Notes under the pieces: generated by a model
Databases searched by the model: none
Told to the model about the DNA's origin: nothing
Seen by the model: the letters and a program-made list of their open reading frames with translations, nothing else
NCBI GenBank assembly: GCA_947441695.1
Contig: CANEUK010000005.1
Location: 1-17,904 of the forward strand
Source of the DNA: Rickettsiales bacterium
GTDB taxonomy: Bacteria > Pseudomonadota > Alphaproteobacteria > Rickettsiales > UBA1997
Direction of reading: 5' to 3'
Length of the DNA: 17,904 bases
Shown: piece by piece, positions 1 to 6,888 of the stretch
Numbering within the stretch: the first letter of the stretch is position 1
Layout: each line of letters opens with the position of its first letter
Translations under genes and position numbers: made by a program

Positions 1-616
1 AATTTATTAATGTGGCATAATGCAAAGGCGTATAAAGATCTTTGTTTTTAGCATCAGCATCAGCTCCTGCTTTTAAAAGTTCTGCAACAGATTCTACTTC
101 GCCATTTGCTGCGGCATGATGCAAAGCTGTATTGCCGCTTTCGTCTCTATTATCAATATCAGCTCCTTCTGCTAAAAAAGTCTTAGCTTTTTCAAAGTCC
201 GAATCTAATGCGGCTTTAAAAAATTCCGAATCTAAATATAATGTTCTTTGATTAATCATTTCACTTATTTTTTCGTGACCATTTTTCATGGCAAGATCAA
301 AAGCTGTATCACCATCATTGTTTTTTAAATCGATTCTACTTCCTCTACTTAAAAGGGTTTCAACTGATCTTTCGCAATTTCTTAATGCGGCATAATGCAA
401 AGCTGTTTGACCATATTTATCTAGACAATTAATTTCATCTCCCCTGTCTAAATTCAAATTAATTAATTCTACGTTATCAATTGATGCAGCGAAATGCAAA
501 CGCTTTGCTTCTGAAGACAAACAAATTTCTCTAAGGAGATCTATCGAATCTGAATCGGCTTCAATCAAGTTTTTATTAAAAAAACTGTGTGTTGATTCCT
601 CTGGATGTATTTTCAT
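1..616 (-). CDS. Ankyrin-repeat protein, C-terminus beyond window edge
   Basis: The reading frame is open from the ATG at 616 to the window edge, giving 205 residues of the N-terminal part of the protein. After about 37 residues without clear repeats, ankyrin units follow. Clear ones carry the T-A-L-H core: residues about 67-99 (GQTALHYAA), 160-191 (GNTALHHAAANGEVESVAELL) and 194 onward (YTPLHYA). Degenerate ones lie near 38-66, 101-125 and 131-157. There is no signal peptide or membrane segment in the visible part. Ankyrin arrays mediate protein-protein binding, and in intracellular Rickettsiales many are secreted effectors; that role is only inference here. It follows ppa in the same direction after a 126-bp gap holding a possible promoter. 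The domain call is secure, but the partner and function are unknown. Confidence 0.9.
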   Translation of the reverse strand, partial: MKIHPEESTHSFFNKNLIEADSDSIDLLREICLSSEAKRLHFAASIDNVELINLNLDRGDEINCLDKYGQTALHYAALRNCERSVETLLSRGSRIDLKNNDGDTAFDLAMKNGHEKISEMINQRTLYLDSEFFKAALDSDFEKAKTFLAEGADIDNRDESGNTALHHAAANGEVESVAELLKAGADADAKNKDLYTPLHYATLIN

Positions 617-641
617 TTTTTAAGATTTTTTGAGATTAATA

Positions 642-670
642 AATTTAGATAAATTTTTTAGTAGGTACAA
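642..670 (-). promoter_or_regulatory. Possible promoter of the ankyrin-repeat gene
   Basis: On the minus strand TTGTAC (670-665) and TAAATT (647-642) stand 17 bases apart, 25 bases before the ATG at 616. The hexamers match the sigma-70 consensus only partly (3/6 and 4/6). A 9-base direct repeat, AAGCTTTGA on the plus strand, lies at 669-677 and 683-691 with a 14-base period. It overlaps the -35 side and could be an activator or repressor site. In such AT-rich sequence this remains weak. Confidence 0.25.
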
Positions 671-742
671 GCTTTGATTTGTAAGCTTTGAACCAATTGT
701 TAGAAAATTTAATTTTTTCTAGAGAATTTATTTTATACCAAA

Positions 743-1270
743 CTATTTCTTAGCCCTTTCAATGGCTTCCGCAATTAATTCTCTAGCTTTCGCGGCATCT
801 TCAAAACCAGTTACTTTTACCCATTTTCCTTTTTCCAAATCTTTATAATGTTCAAAGAAATGTTTGATTTTATTAATCAAATTTTCGGGCAATTCTTTGT
901 AAGATTCGATTGACTCAAATTGTGAGTTTAATTTTTTCGCTGGAACTGCGATGATTTTTTCATCCATGCCTTTTTCGTCTTCCATAATCAAAACACCAAC
1001 TGGCTTAACCGCAATTACGGCACCCGGAACCACCGCGAAATCGGAAACCACCAAAACGTCAGCCGGATCGCCATCATCAGACAAAGTGTTGGGAATAAAG
1101 CCATAATTGCATGGATAATACATTGGAGTTGCGATGAAACGATCGACAAAAATCGCGCCGCTTTCTTTGTCCATTTCATATTTCACCGGATCAGCATTCA
1201 TCGGCACTTCGACGATAACATTAACTTCATGCGGAGCATTTTTTCCAATTGCGATTTTTTCAATATTCAT
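743..1270 (-). CDS. ppa: Inorganic pyrophosphatase (family I, soluble)
   Basis: This is a cytoplasmic enzyme that hydrolyses pyrophosphate to two phosphates and so pulls biosynthetic reactions such as tRNA charging and nucleic-acid synthesis forward. The 175 residues equal the usual bacterial family I length. The family signature DGDPADV is at residues 66-72 with its three metal-binding aspartates. Other expected parts are present: EVPMN near 21, a Lys/Glu pair (K30, E32), YPCNYGFIP at 52-60, and the MDEKIIAVP segment at 102-110. The gene starts 28 bases after the thiolase stop on the same strand, so the two are probably co-transcribed, although they share no pathway. No Shine-Dalgarno sequence is evident before the ATG. 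The identification is firm. Confidence 0.97.
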   Translation of the reverse strand: MNIEKIAIGKNAPHEVNVIVEVPMNADPVKYEMDKESGAIFVDRFIATPMYYPCNYGFIPNTLSDDGDPADVLVVSDFAVVPGAVIAVKPVGVLIMEDEKGMDEKIIAVPAKKLNSQFESIESYKELPENLINKIKHFFEHYKDLEKGKWVKVTGFEDAAKARELIAEAIERAKK

Positions 1271-1298
1271 AGTTTTAGTTTTTAGTTTGTTGATAAAA

Positions 1299-2591
1299 TT
1301 AATTCACTTCCACAATCATCGCGCCGCCTTGACCGCCGCCAATGCAAAGAGTTGCGAGGCCGCGATTTTTGCCGCGTCTTTTTAATTCGCGAAGTAAGGC
1401 AATAACAATTCTGGCGCCCGACATTCCAACTGGATGTCCCAGCGCAATTCCGCCGCCATTTACGTTGAGAATTTCAGAATTTATTTCGCCCAAAGCTTTG
1501 TCTAAACCAAAATGTTCTTTAGCAAATTCGTCTGACGCAAAAGCCCGCTGACAGCCAATTACTTGCGCCGCAAAGGCTTCGTTGATTTCGACTAATTCCA
1601 TATCTTGCAAAGATAAACCCGATTTATCAAAAACTTTTTTTGAAGCAAAAACTGGGCCCAATCCCATGCGCGATGGATCTAATCCAGCGTAAGCATATTC
1701 ACGAATATAGCCGATTGGTTCTAATCCCAATTCTTTGGCTTTTGACTCGCGCATTAAAATGCCAAAAGCCGCTCCATCAGTTACTTGTGAAGAATTTGCA
1801 ACCGTCACGGTTCCGGTGACTTTTTCGAAATATGGCTTCATTTTTGATAAAGCTTCGATGGTTTGACCTTTTCTCACGCCTTCATCTTCTTCAATCATTA
1901 ACGAGTTTTTTTCGTCATTGTTGAAAACTGGAATTATTTCTTCTTTAAAAATGCCATTAGAAATTGCTGCTTCGGCTTTTTTATGGCTTTGCAAAGAAAA
2001 TTCGTCTTGTTCTTGGCGAGTAATTTTAAAATCTTTTGCTAAATTTTCTGCCGTACAACCCATAATTAAACCAGAAATTGGGTCGGTTAAGCCTTGAACC
2101 AAGCCAATAACTGGGGTTAAAAAATTAAGACGAAAAGAAAAAATTGTTTGTAATTTTTGTTGCAAACTTTTGGCTTTCATTAAATTGCCAAAAAGTGCGG
2201 TCATTTTTTTGCCAAAAAAGAGCGGAATATTGCTCATCGATTCAACGCCGCCAGCCAAAATAATTTCGGCTTCGCCATTCAAAATTTTTGAAGCGGCTGT
2301 GGTAATAGCTTCCATTCCCGAAGCGCAATTTCTGTGAACTGTAAAAGCGGGAACACTTTGTGGAATTTTGGCTTTCAAAGCAATTACGCGCGCAATATTT
2401 GCCGCTTCTGCGGGCTGCGCCACGTTGCCAATTATTACTTCGTCAATTTTTTGAGGATCAATTTTTGATCTAATCAAAATTTCTTTAACAATTGCGGCGC
2501 CTAAATCATGAGCCGTAACATTTTTTAAAACACCGCCAGCTTTTCCCATTGGCGACCTAAAACCAGAAATTATTGCGATTCGTTCTTTCAT
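1299..2591 (-). CDS. Thiolase (acetyl-CoA C-acyltransferase, FadI-length)
   Basis: This thiolase either cleaves 3-ketoacyl-CoA in beta-oxidation or condenses two acetyl-CoA. The nucleophile is Cys89 in NCASGMEA. The second signature is [17 protein letters not shown] with His386, and the acid/base Cys416 is in CIGGGQGGA. The 430 residues and the long loop at about 125-180 match the FadI/trifunctional-beta type rather than the roughly 390-residue AtoB type, although the C-terminal GQGGA is AtoB-like, so substrate length is undecided. I start at the ATG at 2591 because the protein then begins [14 protein letters not shown] like its family; an upstream in-frame ATG at 2642 would add 17 atypical residues. 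No other fatty-acid oxidation gene is nearby. The divergent HisN-like gene begins 83 bases away. Confidence 0.93.
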   Translation of the reverse strand: MKERIAIISGFRSPMGKAGGVLKNVTAHDLGAAIVKEILIRSKIDPQKIDEVIIGNVAQPAEAANIARVIALKAKIPQSVPAFTVHRNCASGMEAITTAASKILNGEAEIILAGGVESMSNIPLFFGKKMTALFGNLMKAKSLQQKLQTIFSFRLNFLTPVIGLVQGLTDPISGLIMGCTAENLAKDFKITRQEQDEFSLQSHKKAEAAISNGIFKEEIIPVFNNDEKNSLMIEEDEGVRKGQTIEALSKMKPYFEKVTGTVTVANSSQVTDGAAFGILMRESKAKELGLEPIGYIREYAYAGLDPSRMGLGPVFASKKVFDKSGLSLQDMELVEINEAFAAQVIGCQRAFASDEFAKEHFGLDKALGEINSEILNVNGGGIALGHPVGMSGARIVIALLRELKRRGKNRGLATLCIGGGQGGAMIVEVN

Positions 2592-2674
2592 AAAATTGAT
2601 TTGAAAATTGAAGGACTTGCCAAAAGAATTTAAGAAGCGCACTAATTAACTTCCAATTAAATATTTAAAAAAAA

Positions 2675-3463
2675 ATGCTTACAGAAGAAATTATTCATTT
2701 TGCCAACGAATTAGCCGATATTTCGGCTGAAATTGCGCGCAAATATTTTCGAAAATTTAATGGCGAAACAGCCAAAGAAGACGATTCGCCAGTTACAAAA
2801 GCCGATTGCGAAATTGAAAAAATAATTCGTCAAAAAATCATAAAAAAATTTCCAAATCACGGAATTATTGGCGAAGAATTTGGCAATTTTCAAACTGATG
2901 CTGATTTTGTTTGGATTCTTGATCCAATTGACGGAACCTCGTCTTTTATAGTTGGACGCCCAATTTTTGGCACGCTAATTGCGCTAACTTTTCGCGGGCA
3001 ATCAATTTTGGGAATTATGAACCAGCCAATTACGCTTGAACGCTGGATTGGCATTGAAAACCAAGGAACGTGGCTTAATGGCAAAAAAATTAGCACACGA
3101 AATTGTAAGGAAGTTTCTGACGCGGTAATTTGTTCGAGTTCGCCATTTTATTTTCAAAATGGTGATGAAGAAATTTTAAAAAGAATTTCTGCCGCTGCCA
3201 AATATCAAAAAATTGGTGGCATAATTTATGGCGGCGATTGTTATTCTTACGCCTGTTTGGCGGCTGGTTTTGTTGACGTGGTAATTGATCCGGGTTTGAA
3301 AGTTTATGATTACGCCGCGCTTTTGCCAATTATCAAAAATGCTGGCGGCGTTGTTTCTGATTGGCTTGGCGCAGATTTAAAATTACAATCGGGCGTAAAA
3401 TTAGTAGCAAGCGGCAACCCAAAACTTCACGAAAAAGTTTTAGAAATTTTAAATTTTTTTTAA
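2675..3463 (+). CDS. Inositol-monophosphatase-family phosphatase, probably HisN-like
   Basis: This is a Mg-dependent, lithium-sensitive-type phosphatase of the IMPase superfamily. Motif 1 is DPIDGTSS at residues 83-90, with metal ligands Asp83 and Asp86 and an upstream Glu in GIIGEEFG (67-68). Motif 2 is VIDPGLKVYDYAALLPII with Asp212. The GGDCYSYACLAAG segment (187-198) and the DPGLK-x-YDYAAL form are those I associate with histidinol-phosphate phosphatase HisN rather than SuhB, where WD replaces YD. That points to histidine biosynthesis, but no other his gene is in the window, so substrate assignment is inference. At 262 residues it is family length. It is transcribed away from the thiolase, with rnd 89 bases downstream on the same strand. 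Confidence 0.88.
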   Translation: MLTEEIIHFANELADISAEIARKYFRKFNGETAKEDDSPVTKADCEIEKIIRQKIIKKFPNHGIIGEEFGNFQTDADFVWILDPIDGTSSFIVGRPIFGTLIALTFRGQSILGIMNQPITLERWIGIENQGTWLNGKKISTRNCKEVSDAVICSSSPFYFQNGDEEILKRISAAAKYQKIGGIIYGGDCYSYACLAAGFVDVVIDPGLKVYDYAALLPIIKNAGGVVSDWLGADLKLQSGVKLVASGNPKLHEKVLEILNFF

Positions 3464-3552
3464 GAATCACAATTAATCAAATTTAATCTTCGTTTGAATT
3501 TGATGAGTCAAATTTAATTTACTCAATTTAATCCCAAATTTATGGCAAATTT

Positions 3553-4164
3553 ATGACCAATTTTTTACACAAAAACGACCTTCCCGCTGAAATAAATTTT
3601 AACAAATCAATTGCCATAGACTCTGAAACTATGGGCTTAAACATTGTTCGCGATCGTTTATGTTTGGTGCAAATTTCTGCTGGAAATGGCGACGCACATT
3701 TGGTGCAGTTTGAACAAGGAAAATATAACGCGCCAAATTTGTGCCGCATTTTGGCTGATGAAAAAATTCAAAAAATTTTCCACTTTGCGCGCTTTGATTT
3801 AGCTGCTTTGCAATTTTACTTAAAAGTTGAAGTGCAAAATATTTATTGCACCAAAATTGCTTCTCGCTTGGTTCGAACTTATACCGAAGCCCATGGATTA
3901 AAGGTTTTGTGCGAAGAATTACTTGGCGTGGAACTATCAAAAAAACAGCAATCTTCTGATTGGGGAAATTTAAAAATCACCGAAAAGCAACTTGAATATG
4001 CAGCTTCCGACGTTTTGCATTTGCACAAATTGCAAGAAAAGCTGGATAAAATGCTAGAACGCGAGGGTCGCGCAGAAATTTTCAAATCCTGTTTAAAATT
4101 TTTACCAACTCGCGTCAAATTAGATTTGCAAGGATTTGGAGCTGGCGATATTTTTTCGCACTAA
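3553..4164 (+). CDS. rnd: Ribonuclease D-type 3'-5' exonuclease, catalytic domain only
   Basis: This is a DEDDy-family 3'-5' exoribonuclease, a class that trims tRNA and other stable RNA 3' ends. The four acidic residues are visible: Asp23 and Glu25 in AIDSETMGL, Asp82 in FHFARFDLAAL, and Asp153 in YAASDVLHLHKL, with Tyr149 four residues earlier. The protein is 203 residues and stops after the exonuclease fold. It lacks the HRDC domains of E. coli RNase D (375 residues), which is the normal short form in many alphaproteobacteria. An ATG at 3542 in another frame leads to a stop within five codons, so 3553 is the start. Its last 45 bases overlap the 3' end of the convergent EamA-type gene. Confidence 0.92.
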   Translation: MTNFLHKNDLPAEINFNKSIAIDSETMGLNIVRDRLCLVQISAGNGDAHLVQFEQGKYNAPNLCRILADEKIQKIFHFARFDLAALQFYLKVEVQNIYCTKIASRLVRTYTEAHGLKVLCEELLGVELSKKQQSSDWGNLKITEKQLEYAASDVLHLHKLQEKLDKMLEREGRAEIFKSCLKFLPTRVKLDLQGFGAGDIFSH

Positions 4165-5052
4165 TTTTTTTTTAGAAAAACTCAAAAATTCAACTGCCAA
4201 AGCCACAATAATTAGCGCAAAACCCATCAAATTAAAAATATTAAAAACAAAATTTTCAAAATAAGCCGAAATTGCCAAAGCCAACATTGGATAAATCAAA
4301 GCGGTATAATTGGCTTTGGCGCTGCCAATTTTTTGAATCAAATAAAACAAACAAATAAACGCCAAAACCGACGCAACTAAAACCAAATAAGAAAGCGAAA
4401 GCAAATATTGCGGCGAAAAATCAAACACAAATTCGTTGCCGCGCACCAAATTAAATAGCAGCAAAAAAACGCTGCCAATGCCCGAACCATAAGCAATCAA
4501 GGTAAAAAGTGGCGTTTGGTTTGCGGCACGATTTTTTCCCACAACCACATTTCCTGAAGAATAAATCAACATCATTATCAAGCACAAACCAATGCCAGTA
4601 AGACTTTTGAAAGCATTATCATATTTTGAAAAATCAATAATTGGTGCCACAAAAAAGATTAACCCAACAAAGCCAATCAAGCTGCTAAGTAAAATTTTTT
4701 TAGCGATTTTTCTGCGATCAACTTTGGCTAAAATTATTTCAGAAGAAATTATCGAAAGGCAAAAAATTGTTGCCAAAACCCCGCTGGCAACAAATTGAAC
4801 CGCAAAATAACCAATCAAAAAATTGAGACAAAAATTGGTAATTCCAATGTAGATCAAAAATTTTATTTCAGATTTTTTTAACCAAAGACGTTGTTTTGAA
4901 ATTAAACAAATTCCAAACATCAAAATTGACGTCAAAGCAAAACGATAAAACACCGACAATTCAAGCGGCACAAGCGATTCAACCTGCAATTTCATGGCAA
5001 ACCAACTAAAACTCCAAGCCAAAGACATTCCGATGAAAGCGAGAAAAATCAT
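4120..5052 (-). CDS. EamA/DMT-superfamily membrane transporter
   Basis: This is an inner-membrane permease of the drug/metabolite transporter superfamily, with about ten hydrophobic segments in 310 residues arranged as two EamA-like halves. The first half begins directly with a membrane helix (SLAWSFSWFAMK-), followed by the typical RFALTSILMF second helix. The second half begins near residue 150 (GIGLCLIMMLIYSSGNVVV). The tail is basic (SFSKKKLVRK). Rickettsiales carry several such permeases, some of which import S-adenosylmethionine; nothing here fixes the substrate. It lies 48 bases downstream of gpx on the same strand. Its final 15 codons overlap the opposing rnd 3' end, so the two mRNAs are complementary there. 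Confidence 0.88.
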   Translation of the reverse strand: MIFLAFIGMSLAWSFSWFAMKLQVESLVPLELSVFYRFALTSILMFGICLISKQRLWLKKSEIKFLIYIGITNFCLNFLIGYFAVQFVASGVLATIFCLSIISSEIILAKVDRRKIAKKILLSSLIGFVGLIFFVAPIIDFSKYDNAFKSLTGIGLCLIMMLIYSSGNVVVGKNRAANQTPLFTLIAYGSGIGSVFLLLFNLVRGNEFVFDFSPQYLLSLSYLVLVASVLAFICLFYLIQKIGSAKANYTALIYPMLALAISAYFENFVFNIFNLMGFALIIVALAVEFLSFSKKKLVRKNIASSKSLQI

Positions 5053-5100
5053 AAAAAACTTGGCTTGGTATAAATGTTTTGATGAATATCGATTTTAATC

Positions 5101-5652
5101 TCACAAATTTTGTTCAATTGCCCGAATAATTTCTTTCGCTTGTGGGTCGGTAGCCGACGAAAACCAAGCTACAAAATTGCCGTTTTTATCAATCAAATAT
5201 TTGTGAAAATTCCATTTTGGCGAGGCAAAAAAGCCAGCTTTTTCATTGACCCAAACATAAAATGGATGAGCGTTTTGACCTTTAACTTTAGCAATTTTGG
5301 TTAGCAAAAAAGTTGCATGAAATTCTTTTTCAACAAAATTTTTTACCTGTTGCAAATCGCTAAATTCTTGATTACCAAAGTCGTTTGATGGCACGCCAAT
5401 TATCACTAAACCGCGACTTTTATATTTTTCGTAAAGATTTTGAAGACCTTTATATTGACCAGTAAATCCGCACTTTGAGGCGGTATTAACAACCAAAATC
5501 AACTTGCCACGATAATCTGATAAATTGATTTTTTTGCCGTCAATTGTTTCAAAAGAAAATTGATAAGCGTTTTTTTCGCTGCTGCTGGCAAAACTTTGCT
5601 GGCTTAGAAATAGCAAAAAAAATAGACCAAGAAATATCTGATTAATTTTCAT
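5101..5652 (-). CDS. Glutathione peroxidase-family protein with signal peptide
   Basis: This is a thiol peroxidase of the glutathione peroxidase family. The peroxidatic cysteine is Cys61 in VVNTASKCGFTGQYKGL. The Gln of the tetrad is in VPSNDFGNQE, and the Trp/Asn pair is in KWNFHKYLID. I start at the ATG at 5652. The protein then opens with a Lys, a hydrophobic core (about residues 6-17) and a cleavage-like SFAS near 20-23, that is, an export signal, placing the enzyme in the periplasm. An upstream in-frame ATG at 5775 would add 41 residues and read through a palindromic repeat, so I reject it. Cys61 is the only cysteine, and the cysteine usual in the EFC segment of alphaproteobacterial homologues is Val here (KNFVEKEF). 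The protein is 183 residues long. Confidence 0.93.
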   Translation of the reverse strand: MKINQIFLGLFFLLFLSQQSFASSSEKNAYQFSFETIDGKKINLSDYRGKLILVVNTASKCGFTGQYKGLQNLYEKYKSRGLVIIGVPSNDFGNQEFSDLQQVKNFVEKEFHATFLLTKIAKVKGQNAHPFYVWVNEKAGFFASPKWNFHKYLIDKNGNFVAWFSSATDPQAKEIIRAIEQNL

Positions 5653-5728
5653 GATTTTTGTTTTGTTGAAATTAAATTTCGGCAGCAACTTGAGTAAATT
5701 AGAAAAAAAATCAGCTTTACGCTCAATA

Positions 5729-5806
5729 AAATTCAAACTTAGTTTGAATTTAGTAAATTTTGAATTGCTACGCACGAATTAAATTCGCGCATCCGCAATA
5801 TATTTT
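5729..5806. repeat. Dispersed palindromic element, copy A (upstream of gpx)
   Basis: This is about 78 bases between cydB and gpx. It opens with a perfect hairpin, a 10-base stem AAATTCAAAC/GTTTGAATTT around TTA (5729-5751). A shared core, ATTTTGAATTG, follows, then a second GC-richer inverted repeat around CGAATTAAATTCG (about 5775-5787). The same arrangement, roughly 70% identical by eye, occurs at 13345-13420 upstream of bamB. It lies 77 bases before the gpx ATG, so it could sit in the leader or promoter region. No protein reading frame explains it. Confidence 0.72.
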
Positions 5807-5810
5807 TTAT

Positions 5811-5833
5811 TTAAGGAAAATTAATTTCCTTAA
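5811..5833. other. AT-rich hairpin downstream of cydB
   Basis: TTAAGGAAA and TTTCCTTAA form a perfect 9-base stem around a 5-base loop, 27 bases after the cydB stop. On the minus strand (the direction of cydB) it is followed by an A-rich tract rather than a T run, so it is not a standard Rho-independent terminator. It could stabilise the cydAB mRNA 3' end or be a weak terminator. The palindromic element copy A lies immediately beyond it. Confidence 0.35.
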
Positions 5834-5859
5834 TTGAGTTTTTACTAGTCGAACTTTCT

Positions 5860-6882
5860 TCAATACATTTTTTCATGCGAAGATTTGCCGCGAAAAACGT
5901 GATAAGAAAAAGCGGTATAGCCCAAAATTATTGGCAAAATAAACGCCACGCCAATTAGCAAAAACGATAAAGATGTTGAAGCGCCAGCAGCTTGTTCAAA
6001 AGAAAGTTGATAAGGCAAGGCGTAAGGAAATAGGCTGATTGCAAGCCCCGCGTAGCACAAAGCAAAAAAACAAATTGTTAGCAAAAATGGCTGGTTTTCT
6101 TTTTTGGCAAGCAGGCTTTTTATCAAAAAAATCAGGGTAAAAATTGTTAAAAGAGGAATTGGCGCAAGGTAAAAAATATTAGGACTAGAAAACCAGCGAA
6201 CAAAAATTTGGTCGTTCAAAAAAGGCGTCCAAATAGTCACCAAAGCGGCAAAAAATGCTACAAAACCAAGTGCATAAAACGCCACGCGGCGCGCCCAAAT
6301 TTGAGTTTGGTCATGAGTTTTCATAATCAACCAAGTGCTGCCCAAAAGCGCGTAGCCAAAAATTAGTGCCGCGCCGCACATTAGCGAAAATCCGTTAAAC
6401 CAATCAAATGGCTCGCCAGCGAAGGTTTGGTTTTCAATTTTGATGCCTTGAATAAAAGCACCCAACATTACGCCTTGAAAAAAAGTGGCAATTAGCGAAC
6501 CAAAATGGAAAGAATAATCCCAAATTTTTTGCTCGTTTTTTGACTCGGTTTTAAAACGAAATTCAAAAGCTACGCCGCGAAAAATTAACCCTAAAAGCAT
6601 CAAAATAATCGGAATATAAAAAGCTGGCATAATTATCGAATAAGCCAGCGGAAACGCTGCAAAAAGTCCGCCGCCGCCCATCACCAGCCAAGTTTCGTTT
6701 CCATCCCAAAAAGGTGAAATTGAGTTCATCATTCTGCTGCGGCAATTGTCAGACGGCGCAAATGGAAATAAAATTCCAACTCCCAAATCAAATCCATCGA
6801 GCAAAACATACATAAAAATGGCAAGACCCAAAACTGCGGCAAAAATTAGTGGCAGATTTAGAAAATTTGAGAAGTCAAACAT
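5860..6882 (-). CDS. cydB: Cytochrome bd ubiquinol oxidase subunit II
   Basis: This is the membrane partner of CydA in the quinol-oxidising terminal oxidase, which reduces oxygen to water and works at low oxygen tension. The 340 residues carry multiple membrane helices. The N-terminal region has the family motif YVLLDGFDLGVGILFPF (about residues 25-41), then DGNETWLVMGGGGLFAAFP at 60-78, both highly conserved in CydB. The C-terminus ends soon after a basic loop (FRGKSSHEK). The start codon follows the cydA stop by only 6 bases, so the two are one transcription unit. I see no cydX-like small reading frame in the 200 bases after it. The match is unambiguous. Confidence 0.97.
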   Translation of the reverse strand: MFDFSNFLNLPLIFAAVLGLAIFMYVLLDGFDLGVGILFPFAPSDNCRSRMMNSISPFWDGNETWLVMGGGGLFAAFPLAYSIIMPAFYIPIILMLLGLIFRGVAFEFRFKTESKNEQKIWDYSFHFGSLIATFFQGVMLGAFIQGIKIENQTFAGEPFDWFNGFSLMCGAALIFGYALLGSTWLIMKTHDQTQIWARRVAFYALGFVAFFAALVTIWTPFLNDQIFVRWFSSPNIFYLAPIPLLTIFTLIFLIKSLLAKKENQPFLLTICFFALCYAGLAISLFPYALPYQLSFEQAAGASTSLSFLLIGVAFILPIILGYTAFSYHVFRGKSSHEKMY

Positions 6883-6888
6883 AGGTTT

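Noticed and set aside
2592..2642. Longer N-terminus for the thiolase (ATG at 2642)
   Set aside because: The added 17 residues do not resemble the family, whereas the ATG at 2591 gives the usual start.
3464..3552. Terminator or repeat element between hisN-like and rnd
   Set aside because: CAAATTTAAT-like motifs recur and a 7-base stem (3477-3503) can be drawn, but the loop is long, there is no T run and it does not match the other palindromic element.
5470..5478. Selenocysteine codon in the glutathione peroxidase
   Set aside because: The active-site position is an ordinary Cys codon and the frame contains no internal TGA.
5653..5775. Longer N-terminus for the glutathione peroxidase (ATG at 5775)
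   Set aside because: It would translate the palindromic element and bury the clear signal peptide that starts at the ATG at 5652.
5776..5859. cydX-like small subunit gene after cydB
   Set aside because: No short frame with a start codon and a single membrane helix was found; the stretch is mostly hairpin and repeat.
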